Below, piece by piece: positions 58,945 to 64,000 of a stretch of 64,000 nucleotides of DNA; within the stretch, counting starts at the first letter, position 1, and each line of letters begins with the position of its first letter. The stretch comes from Saturnia japonica (Eukaryota; Arthropoda; Insecta; Lepidoptera; Saturniidae): the NCBI GenBank assembly GCA_033032175.1, contig CM065323.1, positions 7,006,001 to 7,070,000 of the forward strand, read 5' to 3'. The position numbers and the translations under genes are program-made. A model generated the notes under the pieces. It ran no database searches. It had not been told where the DNA came from and worked only from the letters and a program-made list of their open reading frames with translations.

Positions 58945-59165
58945 GCTTTTTTACCCGACTTCACCAAAAGACGGTTACTCAATTCAAATGTTTTTTTTTT
59001 TATGTTCAGCCATAACTTCTTTATTTATGCACCGATTTGGATGATTCTTTTTTTATTGTATAGGGAAATAACTCGAGGGTGGTCCCATTTTAATTCGATC
59101 AGCATTGTACCTTGAACTTAAAGGATACATACACAAGGGAACTCTTCAAAATCATTTGAAGTTGG
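58945..59165 (+). repeat. Repeat V, copy 1
   Basis: Contains AGACGGTTACTCAATTCAAA, TGTTCAGCCATAACTTCTT, CACCGATTTGGATGATTCTT and GGTGGTCCCATTTTAATTCG. A second copy in the same orientation is at 61,690-61,905. This wording is common in insect interspersed repeats, class unknown. Confidence 0.6.
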
Positions 59166-59370
59166 TTCTGAAATTTTAAAAGCTGTATCATAATGTATGT
59201 TTATTAAAAAATCATAAAACTGTACATTGAAGCTTTTCACTCACATAATATTACATAGATTTTCAAAAAATGTCCTAGGTACAACAAACACCCTAACGCT
59301 GTGACATTCACTAAGCATCGGATGTAATTGTGACCAAAGGTTAGCATACAAATCAATAAACTAAAATACT

Positions 59371-59620
59371 ATCACGTCGGTATCCCCGAAGGGTTAGGCA
59401 GAGATGTACTAATGTACACCCACAGTTCACCGTGTATGTTTTTAGGTCCCAAGTAATATAATAGGGGGCGAACCTATTGCCATTAATCGGACACAAGGCC
59501 AAACTCCGAGTTGCTACTGAGAATTTCATAGAAAACCCAATAAAACTTTGCTCGACCTGGGAATCGAACCCAGGACCTCGAGCATAGCAGTCGTGCTTAC
59601 GACCACTAGGCTAATGAGGC
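59371..59620 (-). repeat. tRNA-derived SINE family A, nearly full-length
   Basis: Minus-strand copy of 20,928-21,186. It has the tRNA head at its right end: B box reversed as GGGAATCGAACCCAGG and A box reversed as GCTTACGACCACTAGG. No clear target duplication, so it is older or the boundaries are blurred. Not a functional tRNA. Confidence 0.85.
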
Positions 59621-61010
59621 ATAAAAATAAATAAGACGTGGAAATACCAAGAAACAAAATTATTTATCAGAGGGGGTCAAAATTTTGTCGGACATGGAAA
59701 ACACTTTACAAAACGAATGGTTCCTGATATAATATAATCATGTAAAAATAAATTCCAAATTGAAATGGTACAAAAAAAAGTTATATAAGTTTAGCTTACT
59801 GTTTAATTGCATCAAAAATAACGTTACATATTAAAACCAGTTATTCCCAACGAATTGTTGGAACCTCTGGTGTTTCAAACAAAAGTAATCATGCAATACA
59901 TAGTTGTTACATACTGGCCGAAGGAGGTGTTTGTTCCAAATGACACGTTCAAATTTTGAACTATATTCGTGATTTGAGTTTACAACTCTGTTGTTCAATG
60001 AGGGAGCAGTACATTTTAAAACTTGTGTTTCCGTAGAAATTTGTTTGGATTTTTTGTGGTTATAATAGGATTTATGTTCAACTGTTGATCCTAATCATTT
60101 ACTAAAACAGTTGTTTAGATAGTTGTTGAATTACTGTATTTCCTTTTCAAATCGTTATTTTTGTTATTATATCAACGATATTACAATTATGAATTTTTAC
60201 AGTTATTAAGCATTATTAAGAAAAGCCATGCAACTAAATCTTTCTCCATTTATTTTACCAATGTTGTGTAAGATGAAAATTTTAATAATAAAAATCATCT
60301 AATAACAATTCCAGTAGTTCCTCTAGCTTGCTACAAGTTTCTGTACCGTACAAAAAAATATTATTAATAAAATTATCATTAGAACCATTGCCAGATAAAT
60401 CTCTAAATCAGATTTCAGAAACTTCAGTCTACACAAAAGGCTCATTTAGTGAAAATCCCGTTTCATTACATATTCCACTCAAAAAATCTTCTAAATTAGA
60501 AGATTTTGTGTCGATTTACTTTATACTTCACTCTCTTAGAATTTTAATATTAACTTAACGTAAAGAGATTACCTGAAATAACTTTACTACGAATTTTAAA
60601 AACAATTGTTTAAGTTATAAATTAATTCTCAGTAAATATTTCCTGCAACCAGGAGCAATGAAATAATAATAATTAACTATTGCAAAATTTTAATTATTGT
60701 TTATATTTTATTCAAACAATATTGTAAGTTGAAGCTACGAGAACCAGAGTTGCCTATGTGTGTTTTTTTTTTCGATAAATTGGCTTAATGATTAACATAC
60801 CCATAATCTAAAAATGTGCTTTTACAAAACCATAATGGTCTAAGGTTATTTAGGTGATACTAAAACATAGATGATAGCAATAATTTAATAACTTGTAAGT
60901 CATTGTAGTTTTATTATACATTAGGTAAATTTGTCGAAAACATCAAATAGGCACTCTGGTTCTGGTGGCTTTAGATTATGAGATACATTAAACGGTTTAA
61001 TAAAGTATCA
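59621..61010. other. Unannotated AT-rich DNA
   Basis: A 76-codon frame at 60,328-60,558 (+) reads through serine-rich, unrecognisable sequence. No other candidates. Confidence 0.4.
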
Positions 61011-61300
61011 TTAATTAAAAAAAAAAAACTAAAATGTTTAAGCCTTTTTTGGCGTTTTAGTTTTAAACATTGTGGCAACAATCTCACCTGATGTAAAGTG
61101 ACGATGTGGCCTAAGATGTGGCACGCTAAGCCTAGTGGAAGATTGGCTCTCAAGTGCAGCTGCAGGAAGACATCTATTGGTATTTGGCGACAGTGTTTCT
61201 ACTTCAGGGTGGTAGCTAGCCAGGCGGGCATTTCAAAAAGCCCTACTACCATATAATGGTTTCATCACTATGTTTTATACGTTACCAACTGAGCCACCAT
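61011..61300 (-). repeat. SINE family B, copy with deleted B-box region
   Basis: The minus strand begins TGGTGGCTCAGTTGGTAACG, an excellent tRNA A box, but the expected B-box part (TTCGAATCC of other copies) is absent and the sequence jumps to the body. It ends in an A-rich run (T-run side at 61,017-61,030). Body blocks: CTGCAGCTGCACTTGAGAGC and CATCGTCACTTTACATCAGG. Confidence 0.7.
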
Positions 61301-61514
61301 TACTTCAAAACACAAACTTTAAGTTAGACATATCTTAAAAGATTTATATTAGAAACATAAACTTGTAAATTACGTTTTTGCATTTTAACAACCTCCTTAA
61401 AACATTCACGGCTACTCTTTTTTTAAATTAATAAAACATTTTTATTGTAAAACGTAAACCAACTAATGGACTTTGTGAGTTGAACATTTTGAAAGGTTGC
61501 ATTGTTGTTGATTA

Positions 61515-61542
61515 ATTATTTTTTTGTTATTTTCAGGTAAGT
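61515..61542 (+). promoter_or_regulatory. Candidate recursive splice site (ratchet point) 3
   Basis: An ATT-rich pyrimidine tract ending TTATTTTCAG (61,527-61,536) is joined directly to GTAAGT (61,537-61,542). A TTAAT branch-like motif is about 20 bp upstream. Same zero-exon layout as at 28,869, same strand, 32.7 kb away. Confidence 0.5.
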
Positions 61543-61689
61543 GTCCTAAGGGTTTCTAAACTGGCCGACATTCCGATCAGGTAGATATGAAAATACAAAT
61601 TGCATATAAGATACATTAATGGTTTATGTAGCGACTCGAAAGGCCTGGATTTCGTTCACGGTCAAAATTTTTATTTTTAGCCAATTTAA

Positions 61690-61905
61690 AATAAAGGAGC
61701 CGGTTCTCAATTCCTATGTTTTTTTTTTTATGGATGTTCAGGCATAATGTCTTTGTTAATGAACCGATTTAGATGTTTCTTTTTTCTTCGGAAAAGGGTT
61801 ACTTCAAGGGGGGTCTCATTTTAATTTCGTTGGCATTGGACCTTCGACTTCGAAGACAAATACGGGAACACCACAAAACCGTTCAAGTTGGTTTCCTTTT
61901 TTTGT
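61690..61905 (+). repeat. Repeat V, copy 2
   Basis: GGTTCTCAATTCCTATG, ATGTTCAGGCATAATGTC, TTAATGAACCGATTTAGATG and GGTCTCATTTTAATTTCG match the order of blocks at 58,945-59,165. Confidence 0.6.
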
Positions 61906-62420
61906 GTTAAAAATATTCTACCTTTAAACAAGCAAGATATGTAAATAACCATGGATAAGGTACAGATTTTAGTTTAGTTCTGACTTGAACAATATCTAGA
62001 ATTCGCCATGTTTATTATCCAATTAGTCTCTGTTTACACAAGTTGTAAATAACTTGAGCTGTAACTAAGTTATGTTTGCAAAATTTTGAGTTGATTAGAA
62101 ACGGTATTGTTGATGGTAATGAACGCTCTCGGATTTGAATAAGTAATTGTTTGTATTTCAAAATATTAAATGGGGTAACTAATAACAAAAGCGGGTATAC
62201 GTTTGAAAGTTTGTAACAAGGGATTTATATTGCAATTGATTGCATGGACATCATTATATTCTTGATCGCAAAGACATATATAGAGTAGAAACCCTCTAGT
62301 AGAGTGGTGTCTCACTACGTTACATAAGCCAGTGCACTTATGTATATGCTTTATTTTTTTTTAAATGTATATCTATACCTTTAAGTTTTGCTTAATCGAT
62401 AAACTATTTTTATCGTTATA
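61906..62420. other. Unannotated AT-rich DNA
   Basis: Nothing recognised. Confidence 0.5.
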
Positions 62421-62761
62421 GTTTTTTAAGCCTTTTTTGGCGTTCTAGGTTTAAACATTGGGCTATAATTTCACCTGATCTTAAGTGACGATGTGGCCGA
62501 AGATAGTAGTAAACTAAGCCTAGTGGAACTGGCTTTCAAGTGCAGCTGCTGGAACACACCTGTCGGTATTTGGCGACAGATTTTTAATTTAAGGGTGGTA
62601 GCTAGCTAGACGGGCATTAAAAAAAGCCTTACCACCATGCCGTGGTTTCTTTACTACTATGTTTTCTTTCACCGAAAGCTCAGTTTATTGCAGGGATTCG
62701 AACTCACTTCTATCGACGCGGAGTCCGTACACGTGTGTCAATTATTTGGCTCACGAAAAAC
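62421..62761 (-). repeat. SINE family B, longest copy
   Basis: Minus strand: a head with GAGCCAAATAATTG and ACTCCGCGTCGATAGAAG, B box GTTCGAATCCCTGC, then GAGCTTTCGGTGAAAG, a CTACCACCC block, CAGCAGCTGCACTTGAAAG and ATCGTCACTTAAGATCAGG. It is the reference copy for the family in this window (others at 21,840, 36,040, 39,411 and 61,011). Confidence 0.75.
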
Positions 62762-64000
62762 GAACCTAATAACTTCATTATAATGCTAATATGACGATAA
62801 ATACGGAGTACGATAATACTCAAAATATACACTAAGCTATGTTCCTCTATGCGCCTGTTTACAATATTATAGTGTAACAGCAACTTACGTTATACTGTTG
62901 TAACAGTTTACGAATTTGCTGATGGTAGCGATATTTTCACCCAATTTTTTCACTATAACGTTGTCGAATATCCAGTTTCAATTATCAGCCATGGATATCG
63001 ACTGGATTTTTAAAAACGTACCTTTTGATCTAGTAGCTTTGTTGAGTTGTTGTGCGCACAATCAGCGAAGGTATCTACTGTATAAATACAAAAGTTAAAG
63101 TTTACAAAAGGTGGCGTGCGAATCATTTAGTTTTGAAAACGAAAACGAGAACGAAATCACAAGGAAAAGCTAGTATATATTGTAATGTGAAAGTGTACTT
63201 GTTTGAATGTTTGTCTATCAACCACACTGCTGAGCAGAAACGACTGAACAGAATCTAATGATTTTTGACATAGAAATTGATTATGTCGTAGAATAGAACA
63301 TCTTATACCCTTAGCGAAGCGGTATATAATACACTATAGACAGTTCAACTCATTTGTGCGCGCGGCCCTATGTGTGCGTAAAGCGTGTATAGGATACAGT
63401 AAATACTTGAGCGTGTCAAGAGGTACGTCAAGTACACAAGAGAATTCTATTAGCTATTTTACTTATATATTGTCGAAATTTTTTACATCTTATTTACTCA
63501 AATTGAAAATATATCATGAGCTTCATTTGGTAAAAGTTTGTTTATCGAACATCTTATTCCGTAACTATTACTAGAAATACTAAATCATTAACTTTCTATT
63601 AATTTCATTATTTCCGTTACGTACTGTTCAATGTTATATAAAGCAATGTAAATTTTGAAATTCCCCAAATATTTTCTGTAGGGTTTAGAATAAAAAACAT
63701 CAACTAAATAAAAACCTTCCCTCACCCCCATCTCATCTTACGGTATTTGACCGGTATACGCTCTGAGAATACCCAACTAAAATCCCCAATAAAAACATGT
63801 CAACCGTACATTACGAATAACTAATTTTAGAATAACTTTATTTTTATGAACCGTTTAATATCCAGTCAATGATGTTTTGTTGCTTTGTAGAATGTCTGGT
63901 TAGTGCAGTATTATAAAAATCTTGATAGCGTAAACAACAAACAACGACATTCGGAGAAAATTTAGATCAAATATGTATTTTTAATTATTTAAACGTTTAA
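62762..64000. other. AT-rich DNA with Helitron- or SINE-like scraps
   Basis: At 63,164-63,280 GCTAGTATATATTGTAATG and CTGAGCAGAAACGACTGAAC resemble internal parts of insect repeats. At 63,335-63,390 TTCAACTCATTTGTGCGCGC pairs with 20,030-20,075. Otherwise no gene seen, and the short plus-strand frames overlap these repeats. Confidence 0.35.

Noticed and set aside
59560..59620. Apparent minus-strand tRNA gene
   Set aside because: It is the head of another SINE family A copy.
60328..60558. 76-codon serine-rich ORF
   Set aside because: No domain, no splice signals and AT-driven codons.

Overview
This window looks like non-coding DNA from an AT-rich insect genome, most probably a moth or butterfly. 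I infer Lepidoptera from the repeats: Helitron-like elements with TCTATAC...CTAGT ends, tRNA-headed SINEs, mariner copies with GGTCGGGG ends and LINE 3' ends of familiar lepidopteran types. I assigned all of these by memory of such repeats, not by a search. I recognise no host protein-coding exon. The only intact, clearly conserved protein is a DD41D mariner-like transposase.

Layout. 0-8 kb: AT-rich DNA with a perfect-TIR pogo-like MITE (3.9 kb), a weak candidate first exon (1.2-1.5 kb) and a tiny retroposed repeat with a 13-bp target duplication (7.4 kb). 8-17 kb: a decayed hAT element with 8-bp duplications, a dead mariner, and a full-length DD41D mariner nested in an older repeat (family Y). 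17-27 kb: Helitron-like copies, tRNA-derived SINEs, a GC-rich repeat and a 1-kb inverted pair of family Y ends. 28-36 kb: a 5'-truncated LINE with a degraded reverse transcriptase, an inverted 3'-end copy of it, an LTR-retrotransposon remnant and an unassigned 99-codon ORF. 36-45 kb: more SINE, Helitron and Y copies and a deletion derivative of the 10-kb mariner. 45-48 kb: GC-richer unique sequence with TATA boxes and two strong splice-donor motifs on the plus strand. 48-64 kb: LINE fragments, family W/V repeats, a G-rich island and further SINEs.

The most interesting non-transposon signal is a set of zero-length-exon motifs (pyrimidine tract, CAG, then GTAAGT) on the plus strand at 28,869 and 61,536, with a weaker one at 42,877. 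These match the recursive-splicing ratchet points known from very long insect introns. With the absence of host exons and the plus-strand promoter/donor candidates near 46-48 kb, they suggest, as inference, that much of the window lies inside one very long plus-strand intron. I did not find a convincing undescribed gene system.
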